Origin: Kalaharituber pfeilii
Taxonomy: Eukaryota; Ascomycota; Pezizomycetes; Pezizales; Pezizaceae
Assembly (NCBI GenBank): GCA_015179045.1
Contig: WHUZ01000111.1
Location: 62,001 to 126,000, forward strand
Reading direction: 5' to 3'
Length of the DNA stretch: 64,000 bases
In this document: positions 39,664-50,932 of the stretch, in pieces
How the letters are laid out: the number at the start of each line of letters is the position of its first letter
Numbering within the stretch: the first letter of the stretch is position 1
Made by a program: the position numbers and the translations under genes
Notes under the pieces: generated by a model
Databases searched by the model: none
The model's input: the letters and a program-made list of their open reading frames with translations, nothing else
Told to the model about the DNA's origin: nothing

Positions 39664-40113
39664 GGTCGTACGGGTTACTGTTCACGTTGCAGAGGCAAGA
39701 GAGGCAAGGGTTTAGGTGAGGGGTGGTGGGGAAGAGTATTATATTGAGAGACGTAGTACAAGAGAGAGAGGGAGAAAATCAGACATCAAGAGGTGTACAC
39801 AGACTTCTTTTCAGCGAATCTGGAGACCGAATTCAATGCCACAATTCCAATCCTTCGCAGAGCAAGAGCGACATGGACAATAACACACTAGCCAAGCAGA
39901 AGGTTCAAGAACAGAGCGAGAAGATTCAAGGACAAACAGGAACGATATAGAAGCAAGTATCAAACTGGTAAGATGAGATTCGGCGGCTGGGTGGTTCTGG
40001 AACCCTGTAGCAAGTTCCGCGGTATTCGAATGTGCATTGAGCGCAACAGTGCTGTCGTCGCTTGCTAAGCACCGTGGTTAACCGAGGGCCAGCTCGACAT
40101 TGTCCGAACCTGG

Positions 40114-40842
40114 TTATGAACGGCCTGCAGCAGCTGAAGCTTGAGTGTCTCCTTGCCCCGTGGCTTGCTTCTTGAACAATGGAATATCCCTTCGAAGTTC
40201 AGTTATCGCTGCATCCAAGTCGGGCCCCATTAGGCCATAGAGAACAAAATAATCGACTACGTGTCGTAAATCACCAATCTCAACATCAAGATACCGGTAT
40301 GTGCTATCCAATATCCACGATTTATGCGCAACTTTTGCGACTTGGAGGGGCCCAGGCCATGAGTGTGGAGTCGGATTCTTGGTGTAATTGAGTTCCTGCA
40401 CACAGCGATTTGGATAGCAAGAAGGATCCAGCAGAGCATCCTCCTTGATACCAATCAATAGGCGATAGCCGAGGTTCCTCCCCAACAGAAGATTTCGCCC
40501 GACCTCGACGTCTTGGATAAACCAAATCGGTTCTTTGCTCAGTTTTTCCCAAGTTACGCCATCGTCCTCATCAACCACAGTCTCCAATGGGACCTCGACG
40601 AAGGTAGGTCTCCCGCCATTCTGGGGAAGGGAAAGCACACGTGTGGAAGGCTTCGCTCCGTCTTTCGCAGGGTATATTGGAAACTCAGTAGAACAAAGAT
40701 GTTTGTGTACCTTATAGTCATACCTTTGGCATTCTTTGCTGCAGTACCACACAAGCTTGCATCGGCCACAAGATCGCCAAGTCTGCCGCGCGCAGATGTT
40801 GCACTCGTGTGTTCTAACATCGGAGGATTCGATATCCGACAT
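40114..40842 (-). CDS. MYND-type zinc-finger protein
   Basis: 242 residues, single open frame, ATG 40842 to stop at 40114-40116. Residues 14-50 carry the MYND pattern: CNIC, CGRC, WYCSKEC, HKHLC, giving the C-x2-C...C-x2-C...C-x3-C...H-x3-C ligands. The rest contains an acidic stretch (VVDEDDGVTWEKLSKE), a LLLGRNLGYRLLIGIKED segment, and an Ala-rich C-terminus; no SET domain is present. MYND fingers bind short Pro-rich peptides in partner proteins. It is one of few uninterrupted genes here; nearest insertion is the tail B at 41168, upstream of its start. Confidence 0.82.
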   Translation of the reverse strand: MSDIESSDVRTHECNICARQTWRSCGRCKLVWYCSKECQRYDYKVHKHLCSTEFPIYPAKDGAKPSTRVLSLPQNGGRPTFVEVPLETVVDEDDGVTWEKLSKEPIWFIQDVEVGRNLLLGRNLGYRLLIGIKEDALLDPSCYPNRCVQELNYTKNPTPHSWPGPLQVAKVAHKSWILDSTYRYLDVEIGDLRHVVDYFVLYGLMGPDLDAAITELRRDIPLFKKQATGQGDTQASAAAGRS

Positions 40843-41167
40843 ATTGAAGTAGGGGACTTATCAAGTGGCAGAATTATGTGTCGTGGACGATGTGCTTTCT
40901 CCCAAAGCTTTGGCGCTTTCAAAGTTTTGATGGACAGGTGCAACAGGATGACAATGTGCTCCACAAGCGTGCTAGAGGCGAGCTCAGGCCACCAGTCGTC
41001 AAGGTCACGCCGCTCACCGCCAAGAAATCGTCACGTGCTTGATCATCGGCAAAGTCTGGTATAGAATTGCTGCCGAAAAAGGAAAGGTTAATGTTCGCCC
41101 ATGCACCCGCAGCGACTTCGCAACCATAAATCCATGGCTCCCGACACTTACATCGATCAATAGCTGT

Positions 41168-41229
41168 CAGCAGTCCTACCATAGGCTGAAAGTCTGTATG
41201 CGGGTGACGTGATCAAAACCAAAAAAAAT
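41168..41229 (+). mobile_element. Tail B relic
   Basis: CCTACCATAGGCTGAAAGTC, TGTATGCGGGTGACGTGATC then AAAACC and A8. TSD not found. Confidence 0.7.
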
Positions 41230-41687
41230 CTGATATTGATATGGAAAGAATGGACCAAAGCCAGACTGCCTTATCATCAGCAACGTAATTACCGTATATG
41301 CAAAATCGTTTCGAGTAAAGCTATGTAGAGTTGGATGTGGGGGCCCCTTAGTACGCACCCGGCTAGCACGTATTTCGGTAGCAGGCCGTGTCGGATTGAG
41401 CCAAAGGCTTAAGGGGCATTGGTACACTTGTTCATGAAAGGCCGTACGGTAGCAACTATCGTTCTCTTCGAGGAGCACTGTGACCGGAAAAATACATATT
41501 CGAGGTACTGAAACACGCTCTGACGACAAGTGCCTCTCCTTTGTGAGTTACCGACTTTGGGCAAATTACCAGAAGCAGGACTTCCAGAATGATGCTGCAA
41601 TCCGTACAAGGAAATAGGTGCGCTGGCATGAAATGGAAGATCTTTTACCGCTTCCCTGCATGACAGTACCAATCTAGAGTTAATCTC

Positions 41688-42139
41688 CGAACTTCACGGC
41701 CATGCACCTGGAAAGAGGGAGGTGCAAGGCATGGTTGAAGAGGATAGCAGGGGGGGACATGGAGAAGAACTGGAAAAGGACGGCGGAGAATGGGGAGGAG
41801 TGGGATGAGTTGGAAAGGTTCTTTTCCGGGATCAGGTTTCAGAAGCGTGCGATTTACCGACCCGGGTCGGGGAAGCGCGAAGTTTGCGTTCCGGGATGCG
41901 AAGGTGCGGAGAAGAGGGATGCGAAGGTGTGGAGAAGGGGGGAGAGGGGAGAGGTGGAGAGATATAGGGGAGCCTTCCTGATGCAGAAACCGGAAGAACT
42001 GTCCGGAAGTTTCTGGATTCAGGTTTTAGAAGTTTCTTTGTTAAGCCTGTCTCCGGGCTTTTGAGGGCTTGCCCAGGGACCCTGCCATGGCTTGGCGCTG
42101 CAAGCGGGGTTACGTGATGTTAAAAAAAAAAAAAAAAAA
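41688..42139 (+). mobile_element. LINE-B 3' end with internal deletion, 13-bp TSD
   Basis: Flanked by TAGAGTTAATCTC at 41675-41687 and 42140-42152. Reads NFTAMHLERGRCKAWLKR then jumps to DMEKNWKRTAENGEEWDELE; compared with the 10.7-kb copy the Cys/His knuckle (about 110-120 bp) is deleted. 3' UTR and tail B (CCCTGCCATGGCTTGGCGC, TGCAAGCGGGGTTACGTGA) follow, with A18. Confidence 0.93.
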
Positions 42140-42171
42140 TAGAGTTAATCTCGGTAATCACTAATGCCGAA

Positions 42172-42234
42172 AACCTCGCCATAGCCCGTGGGGCGGCAAG
42201 CGAGTATTGATATAAAAAAAAAAAAAAAAAAAAA
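42172..42234 (+). mobile_element. Solo tail A (63 bp) with 9-bp TSD
   Basis: AACCTCGCCATAGCCCGTGG, GGCGGCAAGCGAGTATTGAT then poly-A; flanked by AATGCCGAA at 42163-42171 and 42235-42243. Inserted 30 bp past the end of the LINE-B above. Confidence 0.9.
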
Positions 42235-42356
42235 AATGCCGAAGCAACCCCAGTCAACGTCTGACATGCACGCCCGTCGGAACCTGTCTCGCGCTGCTGC
42301 CGCGCGGATGGTCTTCTCACAGCCATCCACCAGCTTATTCACAACCGTGCTCATAC

Positions 42357-42410
42357 ATCGCCATAGCCCATAGGGCGGCATGCGATTAATGAAATAAAAA
42401 AAAAAAAAAA
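42357..42410 (+). mobile_element. Solo tail A (54 bp) with 14-bp TSD
   Basis: ATCGCCATAGCCCATAGGGC, GGCATGCGATTAATGAAAT then A18; flanked by AACCGTGCTCATAC at 42343-42356 and 42411-42424. ATCGC/GCGAT stem variant. Confidence 0.95.
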
Positions 42411-43005
42411 AACCGTGCTCATACCAGAGGAACCGCACACCCTAAGGTTATTCTGAATTTATAGCCAGAGGACGGAGAAGGAGAAAGTTGAATTCCAGCT
42501 GCGTATGCAGGGAATCCAGCTTATCAGCTAAACCACCAACCCGCTGAAATGCAAACCGGCTGGTAGGTGACGTGGAACATACCCATCCCAATGGCCGCCT
42601 TGGCTTCCCTGGCATTGGCTTCATCTCTTGCAGTCGGGTCTGCGACCACTGTCCCCGTAGTCCCGAATAAAATCTTGTACGCCAGGAACCATGCGAATCC
42701 TCCGGCCCGTCGTGCGCCTGTAGCCGCCTCAGCGCGCTGCCCGACCAAATTTTCCATCCCGGTTCGCTAGGAGGCCCAACGCACCCGCCACTGGAGTGCA
42801 ACCGCCTGGCAGCACCCACCATGCGTGCTCCTTTCCACCACCTCCGACGACGTCGCAACAGGCGTCCCGGTCATGGTGACATGTAAATCCGACTTCGCCG
42901 TCCGTGGTACGGGGCACATGCCGTTCCCCCACTCGGCCAACACTGACACCGGTGTTCTCTTTTCGCTATCCGTCCTCAATACCTCAACAATCCGGAGCAC
43001 GGGTG

Positions 43006-44775
43006 ACGACATTAAGTCGGCGTTCAACTTCGTCAGGAGAAGGAGGGTAGTGGAGCGTCTGAGACTCACAAGCCCGAATTTGGCAGCGTTCGTGGATTCC
43101 TTCCTCAGACCGTGCGATTTCAACATAATATGGGACGGCAAGAAACGGACACAGAACCGAATGACGGACAGCACCCCCCAAGGGTCCCCACTATCTCCGG
43201 TTCTGTTCTTGGTAGGAATAGCTCCCGTGGCAGAGAAGACGGCAGAGAGGAACTTCACGCGATCCTACATCGACGATTTTCACAGCGTGATATCAGACTC
43301 CAGTGTAAGCCGGCTAAGAAAAAAGATCAAAGAATATCGGATGGCACTGGAGAGAGACACGGCAAAGGAAGGGTACCAGATAGATCCAGAGAAGTCCGAA
43401 ACCCTCATAGTCGGATTCAAGGGTCCAACCTATGGACTAGTCGGACTTCACGTAGACTGGGAGCTGAAGTATGACGAACATCACCGGAGAAGGCTGAGAC
43501 TGGGCAAAGCGACACGGGCGACAGCAGCAAGACTCACTAAACTACACCCGGCGAAACAGAGACAGCTCTACACCAGTATCGCTAGGAACATCGCTACATG
43601 GGGGGCATGGGCCTGGAGCGAATATGCCCATGGAGCTCCGAGAGAACGAAAGTTGAGAGACCTAGAAAGATGGCGGTATAACGTCGCAAGAGGGATCATA
43701 CGGGCGCCATGGGGTACGAGGAGAGAAGTGGTCGAAGGGCTGGCGAACCTGGAGTCGATAGAGACCTTTGTGAGATCCGAGGCGGAGAGAGTGGAAGCGA
43801 GAACGCTCCGGTTCGAAGCGGAGGAGATACGGAGCCTGGGACCCGGAATGCATGTACCTGAGGGGGCACATCACGGAAATGCCGTTAGCAATCCTGCCGA
43901 CCTTGCCCAAAGACGCGGAGAAGGAAGAATGGGAGAGACATATAGACGACACAGTGGAAGAAGGGTGGACCCCAGCATATACAGACGGCAGCCTGATCGG
44001 GGAGAAGGCGGGGGCAGGCATACTATTCGGAGGAGAGCCGGAATCATATTATCTTGGGTTCCAGGCCACTGTCAACGATGCAGAAGTATACGCGATCAGC
44101 GAGGCAGCAGACCGGACAGGAGAGCTACTCATCATCACAGACTCCAAAATGGCGATCTCCAGGATGTCAATGATAGCGAGGGGACTCCCTACACCAGACG
44201 GAGCGACGAGGCAGCTCCGGGAAGCATGGAAAAGGAGGCTGGAGAGAGGAGACCTAGACATGGCAGTAATGTGGGTGAAGAGTCATGTAGGCATACTGGG
44301 TAACGAAGCAGCAGATGAGGCGGCGAGAATAGGGACAGCATTAGAGCAGGCAATAGAGGTGGTGACAGAAGCAGGGATGAGACAGGAGGCAAAGCGGGAG
44401 AGAGCACGAGAGAGAAACCGGCTGGGCCTGACATACCGGCCCCTGGATAGACTTGGTGCCCAGGTGACACAACTAGCGGGGTTGCTGGGGGCGAAAGGCT
44501 TACGCGCCTGGAGACACCACATAGGGGAGGCGACAGACCCGGAGTGCAGGTAGTGCGGAGAGGCCATGCGAGTAATGAAATAAAAAAAAAAAAATAAAAA
44601 AAAAGTGCGGAGAGGCGGAGGAGACTACTGGACATTTGCTGAATGATTGCAGAGCGTGGCAGAAGAGATGGCCAGGTGGCATGGCAGCAATTCGAAAACC
44701 ACCAAAACGCGGGGAAGGGGAGGATGATCCGCTACAGGGGCTGATGGAGATGTTGGGAGAGGACGGAACGGGGGA
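43006..44775 (+). pseudogene. LINE-A ORF2 fragment: reverse transcriptase, RNase H, knuckle
   Basis: DDIKSAFNFV (motif A, 43006), TPQGSPLSPVLFLVG (motif B), YIDDFHSVIS (motif C, 43268), TKLHPAKRQRQLYTSIARNI-type thumb. A frameshift near 43845 moves to the frame PLAILPTLPKDAEKEEWERH, then RNase H: YTDGS (43979), TVNDAEVYAISEA, LLIITDSKMAIS, WVKSHVGILGNEAADEA. The knuckle Trp codon of CRW is TAG (44551), immediately before the micro-tail; after it CGEAEETTGHLLNDC and PLQGLMEMLGEDGTGD follow to the stop. Catalytic residues are kept, but the frameshift and stop inactivate it. Confidence 0.9.
44565..44604 (+). mobile_element. Micro-tail A (40 bp) in the LINE-A knuckle, 12-bp TSD
   Basis: CATGCGAGTAATGAAAT then A13-T-A9; flanked by GTGCGGAGAGGC at 44553-44564 and 44605-44616. 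Starts at the 3' strand of the outer stem. Confidence 0.93.
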
Positions 44776-44875
44776 CTAGGTTTTCTTTCCTTTCTGTTTG
44801 GTGAACATTACTAGTATGACCTATGTATTTAACATAATACCTCGCCATGGCCTTACAGGCGGCAAGCGAGTATTG

Positions 44876-44924
<49 letters not shown>

Positions 44925-45388
44925 CTCGGAGTACAAAGGCACAGTCGCCATAGACCCTGCACTTGCCTGGAGCGGTGTGTACTCCTTTCTCCGCCCGCAT
45001 GCGCTTTTTGCCGTTAGGGGACGTGTTTCCTCGGTTGGTGTGCGCAGTCTCCTATTGGGTGGTGGTATCAGCTTCATGTCAAACAAGTACGGCTTTGCCA
45101 TGGATACCGCGGTGGCCTACGAGGTCATCCTTGCCTCAGGTAAGGTGGTGATGGCAGCTGGCACAAACAAGTATAAGGACCTCTCCTAGGCGCGCCATGG
45201 AGGGGCATCAAGCTTTGGCATAGTGACCAAATTTGTCATGAAGACATATGCACTCCCGCTGTAATCAAGGCTCAACAGCATGCACCGTCTTGCACAGGAT
45301 ACCGGTGTCTAGAGCTGGCGGAGCGAAGTCTCAAGGGCGGTGTCAATGGTCAAATGTTAAGGAAAGGATCATCAAAGAAGAGGAATCT

Positions 45389-45543
45389 TGTCTGTGCGTG
45401 TATGGTCTGTCTGGTCTATTCATGTCTGCGTATCCATTGTCTTGCTCTGTTGTCTCTTTATCGACCACCCTTGCCTTCCATTCAAACCTACACATCTATA
45501 TCTTGCTTCTTACATATGAGCTCGCTTCTTTAGCATATATACT
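45389..45543 (+). repeat. Dispersed ~150-bp repeat, copy 2, within the FAD oxidase pseudogene
   Basis: Matches 31750-31925. Lies between two recognisable parts of the oxidase, so it was probably inserted. Confidence 0.6.
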
Positions 45544-46531
45544 TCTACCGATGAATGACATCCCAGTCCGCGTTTAGGCTTATTCTTTCCATCGGCACCG
45601 TGGTTACCACCACACCGCAGGTATGGGGCGGCGTATCCATCTTACACCTTCCTCGGGACCCCAGGCAACTTCGACGCATACAACGCGACAGTCGATTTCG
45701 CCAACTCGGGATACACTGATAAAGGGGTAGGTGTCATTGCCCAGCTCATCTACCAAAGGGCAACCCCTTCCTTGGAATTCCGGAGCCAGGCATTCCGCTC
45801 GGGATCCAAGCCCTCGTTCACAAAGGCGACACTGCTGACCCCGTGATCTTCGATGCCTATAAGAAGGTTGTTCCTATGGCCCTTCCCGGCTTCGGTGTCT
45901 CCTACAACTCCACTTATCCTGGCCGTGTACCTAAGGTTCTCTCGCAAGAGGTCCCCGGCCAGCGCCACCTTTTCCACATCTGCTCCTCCCTCGCGACCCG
46001 CAGAGCCCTTGACATCCTGCACAGCACCTTCTATAACCTCATCTCCAACCTCCTCAGAGATGTCCCCAGCTTATCCCAGGCCGGTGTGGCCATCCAACCG
46101 ATCCCGACGTTTACCACCCTCGCTGGCAAATCCTCACCTTCAACCCTGACCGGCAATGCCTTTGGTCTTGATACGGGCGGAGCACTGGAGCAGTATGCTC
46201 TCTACCGAGTCCAAGAAGGCAAACCTGGTCGGTAATGGGGACCGGGAGTTTTTATATTTGAACGATGCAAGCGGGTGGTAGGGTGTGTTTGCTCGATGCG
46301 GGGCAGAGGAGATGAAGAGATTGCGGGAGATTAGAGAGAAATATGATAAGAGAGGAAAGGTGTTCGGGAGGAATGGGTAAATTAGGGGTGGATTTAAGCT
46401 GTGAGGCGCGTTAAGGATCTACTGTGGCAGGCCAATCAGCATTTTTAAGTGCACTAAGTAAGCCTTTGACCACGCATCTTATACACTTTTCCTGTGAGAA
46501 AATAGATATTAAGTTTTAGTGTTTATTCTGA

Positions 46532-46987
46532 TTTTTTTTTTTTTTTTTTTTTTTTTTGTATCATTACTCACGTGCCGCCCTATGGGCTATGGCGAGATTA
46601 CAGTACATAAGGAATAGAAATGAGATAATAGCAGCCCTGACCCAAAAGGACCTAGCATAAAGAAGAAGTGACCTGACCTCCGCCTATTCTCTACCCGCCT
46701 ATTCTAGCATGGCCGCCACCGGGTCTGCCTCCCCCTCTTTCGCTTCCAGGGGTTCTCTCACCGCCGCCATACCCCCTGGCCATTTCTGTCCCCACATTCT
46801 GCACTCCTCCCAGATGTGTGTCGCTGTCTCCTCCCCTTTCCCGCACCAGCGGCACTCCGGGCTCTCCGCCTTGTTGACTCTGAACTTCCAGGCTCTGAGG
46901 CCCTTTTCTCCTACTAGCCTCGCTAAAGTGGATGTTAATCCGCCTAGTCGCTGTAGTGGTCTGTAATTTAGACCCAGCCTGTTCCTT
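46532..46987 (-). mobile_element. LINE-A 3' end (456 bp) with 12-bp TSD
   Basis: Flanks TGTTTATTCTGA (46520-46531) and TGTTTATTATGA (46988-46999). Minus strand: NRLGLNYRPLQRLGGLTSTL, FRVNKAESPECRWCGKGEET, WPGGMAAVREPLEAKEGEAD, PVAAMLE and stop; tail A with ACGTGAGTAATGATAC and A26. Confidence 0.92.
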
Positions 46988-46999
46988 TGTTTATTATGA

Positions 47000-48340
47000 A
47001 TGGAGATGCATTATCCGTATGTCTGGCTAAACTTGCAGAGCGCCACAACTGTACGAGTATCCTCAAGTGCTAGAGTGGAATAATTAGAACAACAAAGTTC
47101 TTCCATGATGGGCAACTGTACTCCCTCGTTCAAAAAGCATTGGAACGAGCGAGTAGATCAACCTGGTAAGTCTACGCTCCCAGAATAAAACCACATTGGC
47201 AATATCGTGCTGATAGAAACCAATGGGCGGAATTATAGTGTATTTTCTGGCAGGTCATGCGTACTACGGTGGAGAGCCGGGATCTGTATCCTTCGTTGTC
47301 TCATTAAATTAGTCAATCACCTTGCCCATCGGCAGGAAACGAAAGGATGGGAGGCAAAACGAAGGAAATGGTCTTTGACTAGTCAGGCAAACCGCATAAA
47401 TTGGGCTGTGAGGGACTACTATCTGCAATGACATTGTCTGTGTTAAGGGACTTAAGGAATCGGACCGGCTGCTGACCATCCGTGTATACAGAATAGGGAA
47501 AGCGGACAGCCCAGAGTGTCGGTATCTAGACTGTACTGCGAAATGCGGAGGAGATGGGTGGCCAGAGGGCTGGGGTGACATGAAAGCCTTTGGCGGGCAA
47601 GGAGGACGAACAGGACCAACTGGTGGTACTGTTGCATTCATACATGGTGTATTAAGGAATATGCATTACCTAATTAAGTATATATAGATGGATATCCCTA
47701 TCAATCCCTACTCTCTGTCAATACCTATACCCACAAGCTACTCAGAATATATTCTCCTATATGTAGAGTTATATTCTAGAGCATTCTGAACATGCCTCAT
47801 ATTTTTAGGATTATATACAGACTGAGTATTAAAATATACTTCTAGCAGCAAAAATATATGTATGGATATTAGCTCACCACTTGTTCCATATGTATTCAAT
47901 TATTATGAAACATTCCACATGTCTTGAATACATACTATAGAAGGTATATGCACTTGCTCAAGGCCCTAAATAGCCATCTTGCCACTTTACACCTGCATAG
48001 GGTTCAGATGCCAAATTGGGCAACTACCACTATAGAGTATTATTCAAAATTTCCCATTGGCTAACTGCGGTGCGGAAGTTACTTTCCTATACCTCTCCAG
48101 TCTGTATGTGCAATTTAGTTATCTTCTATGAAGATTTGGCCTTACAGGATGCTGTTGTTTTAATTGCGGAAGTGGGCCGGACGTGGGCCGGGTCCCAGTA
48201 ATGCGCAGGAACCCGGTCAGCGTTATGGGCGTATTTTTGTTTTTGTTTTTCTTTTGAAAGAACAAAGACGAGTGATCTCTCATGAACTAATGAAGTGTCG
48301 AGGTGCTTGTGATATAGTGTTTTTAGCTGCTTGTTTATCA
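47000..48340. other. Mostly unassigned; decayed LINE-A piece at 47450-47640
   Basis: 47480-47520 translates to YRIGKADSPECRYL, a LINE-A knuckle start, followed by CGGDGWPEGWGDMKAFG. The rest is AT-rich without genes. An inverted repeat GGGCCGGGTCCCAGTAATGC / GCGCAGGAACCCGGTC lies near 48188-48230. Confidence 0.5.
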
Positions 48341-48822
48341 AGGTAACTCAAGGATGAAGTCTCTTTAGTCTTTTCCCTTCTCCTCTTCCCTGTCCGGTCT
48401 GCGACCACAACCCCTCTGAGGCTTTGAGGCCATAGGTTCTCTAGTCCTGTAGGGTCCCTTATTGACCTTAATGCATACCTCGCCTGGCTCTGATTCGGGA
48501 TTGTTCAACACCTTCAATTACCTCGGCCTTCTCCCTCGCTGCTCCCTGAACCGCTCCTTTACACTTACGAAGGACCTGTTACTGAAGGATCTCAAACTCC
48601 TCTCTCCATTACCTCTAGCTCCGCCAGCCGATCTCGGAATCCCATAGAGCTACCGCCCTTCCCATGCCAGTATACGTCTTGCATCATGAGAGAAGGCCCA
48701 TGCCCCACTGCGAATTCCCCAATCCGGAGAGGGCCATAGAAGTTTTCTGGCTTTGATCCGGCTCCTCCAATGTTGGTCGAAATCAAGAATGCTGTCACAG
48801 ATCATACCTAGCCACTTACTCC

Positions 48823-49770
48823 CAGTGTTCCCAACCGGCCAGGCCTGAAACAGCCCAGGCCGCCCAGGCCAAGGTTCCAGATGGCCCAGGCCGCCCAGGC
48901 CGTCCAGGCCATTCAGGCCGTTCAAGCAATTTCAGGGGCAGGAGGGCTGGTTACGAGGCTATTTCAGGGGCCACCTTCAGGTTACTTGGGCACGGATTCA
49001 ATATGAACCTTTCAATATTTTCGGATAACTATCTAGATTTTTTTTTTTTATTGAGCAGCGCGTTTGGCAGGTATTCAGGTAAGTAATTTTTTTTTGTATC
49101 GCTTGACTATATACTAATTTCTTATTAGTATTGCAGGGAGACAGACATTCCAACCACCGGTACTGGCGATGATGATTCCTTTAGTATTCTACTATTCTTC
49201 ATTCTCCATAGTGCAGTTCAAGTTTTGATCTTGCATCGACGATTCCCTGCAGTCCAATCTGATGCCGATATCGAGTCTTCTGGAATTTGGGTTACAAAAA
49301 TCTGGTGCGCCAAAGTTGGATTTTTTTTTTTTTTATATCATTACTTGCTTGCCGCCCAACGGGCTATGGCGAGGGTCTTTATTTAAAGAAAGTAAACTCC
49401 AACCTACCATCCTAGTCTCTAAGTACATGTTATCCCGCGTATCCCTCCGTGATGCGGGTACTTTGACACCATTGTGAAGCTGTGCATGGCTAATGGAAAG
49501 CGATACTGGCGGTGTAAAATCAGCAAGCAAAATCCTAAACATTAGAGAATGAGGTATACGTAGAATTTAGAGTACGTTCTGTATATAGCTAGCTACTGTA
49601 TAACTTAACTCACACTGCAGCCTGAATGGCCTGGACCGGCCTGAATGGCCTGAAACATTCAGGCCGCCTGGATTGGCGCGGGCGGACTTCATAGCCGGCC
49701 TAGATTTCTATGGCCCAGGCCAGCCAGGCCATACCCTTGGCCTGGCCTGGCCGGCCCGTTGGGAACACTG
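48823..49770. mobile_element. Non-autonomous hAT-like element with 8-bp TSD
   Basis: TIRs CAGTGTTCCCAACCGGCC (48823 on) and GGCCCGTTGGGAACACTG (to 49770), flanked by CTTACTCC at 48815-48822 and 49771-49778. 8-bp TSD and CAGTGTT-type ends fit hAT. Dense CAGGCC/GGCCTG motifs occur at both ends (48835-48930 and 49620-49755). No transposase; a tail A element sits inside. Confidence 0.92.
49321..49520 (-). mobile_element. ORF1-only-type 3' UTR and tail A inside the hAT element
   Basis: Minus strand GCGGGATAACATGTACTTAG-type UTR (about 49440-49420), then CTCGCCATAGCCCGTTGGGC, GGCAAGCAAGTAATGATAT and A15 (T-run 49321-49334). UTR resembles those at 37.65 and 37.97 kb. Right limit and TSD uncertain. 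Confidence 0.65.
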
Positions 49771-49905
49771 CTTACTCCCCTCGACATCTGTCCTATTCTT
49801 GGCCTTCTTGTTGACTATAATCCCCTCCTTCGAGGCCCGAAATAGTAGGTCAGGGCAGGATGTCTCCGACAGGCCTTTTAGACAGTCCTAACAATCTTAA
49901 CTGTA

Positions 49906-50815
49906 CCAAAGGTTGCAGAACTGACTATCCCGCTGTGGTCGGCGGCGAGCCTAAGTCATTACAACCACGCTGATATTGGGCTCGAACGCCGTAGGTCACG
50001 TGGGCCATATGGCTACATTGGCTGTGACTCGGTTACATACACACGGCCAAAGGAAGTCTGAAGGCATGGGAGATGCGGTACCTCTCGGGGCAGTCACATT
50101 CTGACTGCGGCTTTCGGACTGCATGTCAGACGATAAACTTTCAAGCCATGGCACTCAGCACGGGTAACATTGTTGGACATGTGGATCGATTGTTGGCTTC
50201 GAAATTGTGACATCTACCCAGACTGTAGAGGCCGACATATAGGCCAATGGGGTGAGCTGCATAATAGTTTCAATATAAGATTACGTAATTAAGTAAAAAG
50301 AAGAAAAGAAGAAAATAGAGCTGAAGAAACGAGCTGATGAGGAAACAAAAATTAAAATCTTACTAACAATTTGGCTTTTCGGGTATAGCATGATACCAAC
50401 TTTTTTTCTTCGTACGGTCATGTGCACCCCGTAATAAGTGCTTAGTCATTATTCAATAAATTCATAAACTTCTGCATATTGACATTTCTGACGACTCAGC
50501 TAGTGTCAAGCACGATGAGTGCAAGCATGAAATAGATAATCCTATTATGCTATAGACGAGAACTAGAATATGCAGTACCTTCTGAGCATAAGCCAGAATA
50601 CCTAGTCTCTTGTGGATACCCATCTTATATTAGATACATAAAGCAATTAAATGCTAGTAATATCTCCTCCCTCTGTTTCAGAACGTCCACTACCATCTCC
50701 ACAAATTAGTCAGTCCATCTCTCCTTCAATAGTAGAGACCGTTTCTACTAGTACCAACTTATAATGATACTAATGTAGTTCAAATGGTATAAATCAGCAA
50801 AAATAATCTTTTGAC
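49906..50815. other. No gene; one copy of the 65-bp repeat at 50082-50150 (minus)
   Basis: Minus strand of 50082-50150 reads TTTATCGTCTGACATGCAGT, CCGAAAGCCGCAGTCAGAAT, GTGACTGCCCCGAGAGGTAC, like the copies at 5.4 and 52.5 kb. Remainder AT-rich. Confidence 0.5.
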
Positions 50816-50818
50816 TGG

Positions 50819-50932
50819 GCGCAACCACCCCGCCCTGGTGCAACCACCCCGCCTTGGGCGCAAACACCCCGCCCTGGGCGCAACCACCCCGCCCTGGGCG
50901 CAACCACCCCGCCTTGGGCGCAGCGATTGTCC
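50819..50932. repeat. 20-bp tandem repeat (GGGCGCAACCACCCCGCCCT)
   Basis: About five and a half consecutive units with one to two differences each. Confidence 0.88.

Larger units (their letters stand above)
43001..44920 (+). mobile_element. LINE-A copy (1.92 kb), longest of its family here
   Basis: Flanks AATCCGGAGCAC (42989-43000) and AATTCTCGGAGTAC (44921-44934) are a diverged TSD in the FAD oxidase gene. Runs from reverse-transcriptase motif A to tail A (CTCGCCATGGCCTTACAGGC, GGCAAGCGAGTATTGATATT) and A40. It carries a micro-tail insertion at 44565-44604. Confidence 0.9.
42591..46232 (+). pseudogene. FAD-linked oxidase (BBE/PCMH family), split by LINE-A
   Basis: ATG 42591 starts a probable signal peptide (MAALASLALASSLAVGSA). 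ACSRLSALPDQIFHPGS and WSATAWQHPPCVLLSTTSDD follow in shifted frames, then FAVRGTGHMPFPHSANTDTG (42885-42945), part of the FAD-binding domain. The LINE-A at 43001-44920 interrupts. The gene resumes with YKGTVAIDPALAWSGVYSFL, LLLGGGISFMSNKYGFAMDT and FGIVTKFVMKTYALP; a TAG replaces the Trp codon in the DLFWALHGG-type motif (45187-45189). After a 150-bp repeat (45389-45543), NFDAYNATVDFANSGYTDKG and KVVPMALPGFGVSYNSTYPG lead to a stop near 46232. Such enzymes are secreted flavin oxidases of sugars or alkaloid-like substrates. Clearly dead. Confidence 0.85.
48346..49905 (-). mobile_element. LINE-B reverse-transcriptase relic split by a hAT-type element
   Basis: Minus strand 49900-49771 reads RASKEGIIVNKKAKNRTDVE; after the 948-bp insertion it continues KWLGMICDSILDFDQHWRSR (48808-48745) and DLWPQSLRG-like sequence to about 48380. 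This matches KEEVLVMGKKAKRRADVE / CKWLGVICDSTLDFD in the reference. Both ends lack tails. Confidence 0.85.

Noticed and set aside
42825..44303. 492-codon frame that seems to fuse an oxidase N-terminus to a reverse transcriptase
   Set aside because: The join coincides with the LINE-A insertion point and the oxidase resumes on the other side; it is a chance read-through, not a fusion gene.
50819..50932. GC-rich tandem array as a hairpin-tail variant
   Set aside because: Unit shows no tail A or B motif and no poly-A.
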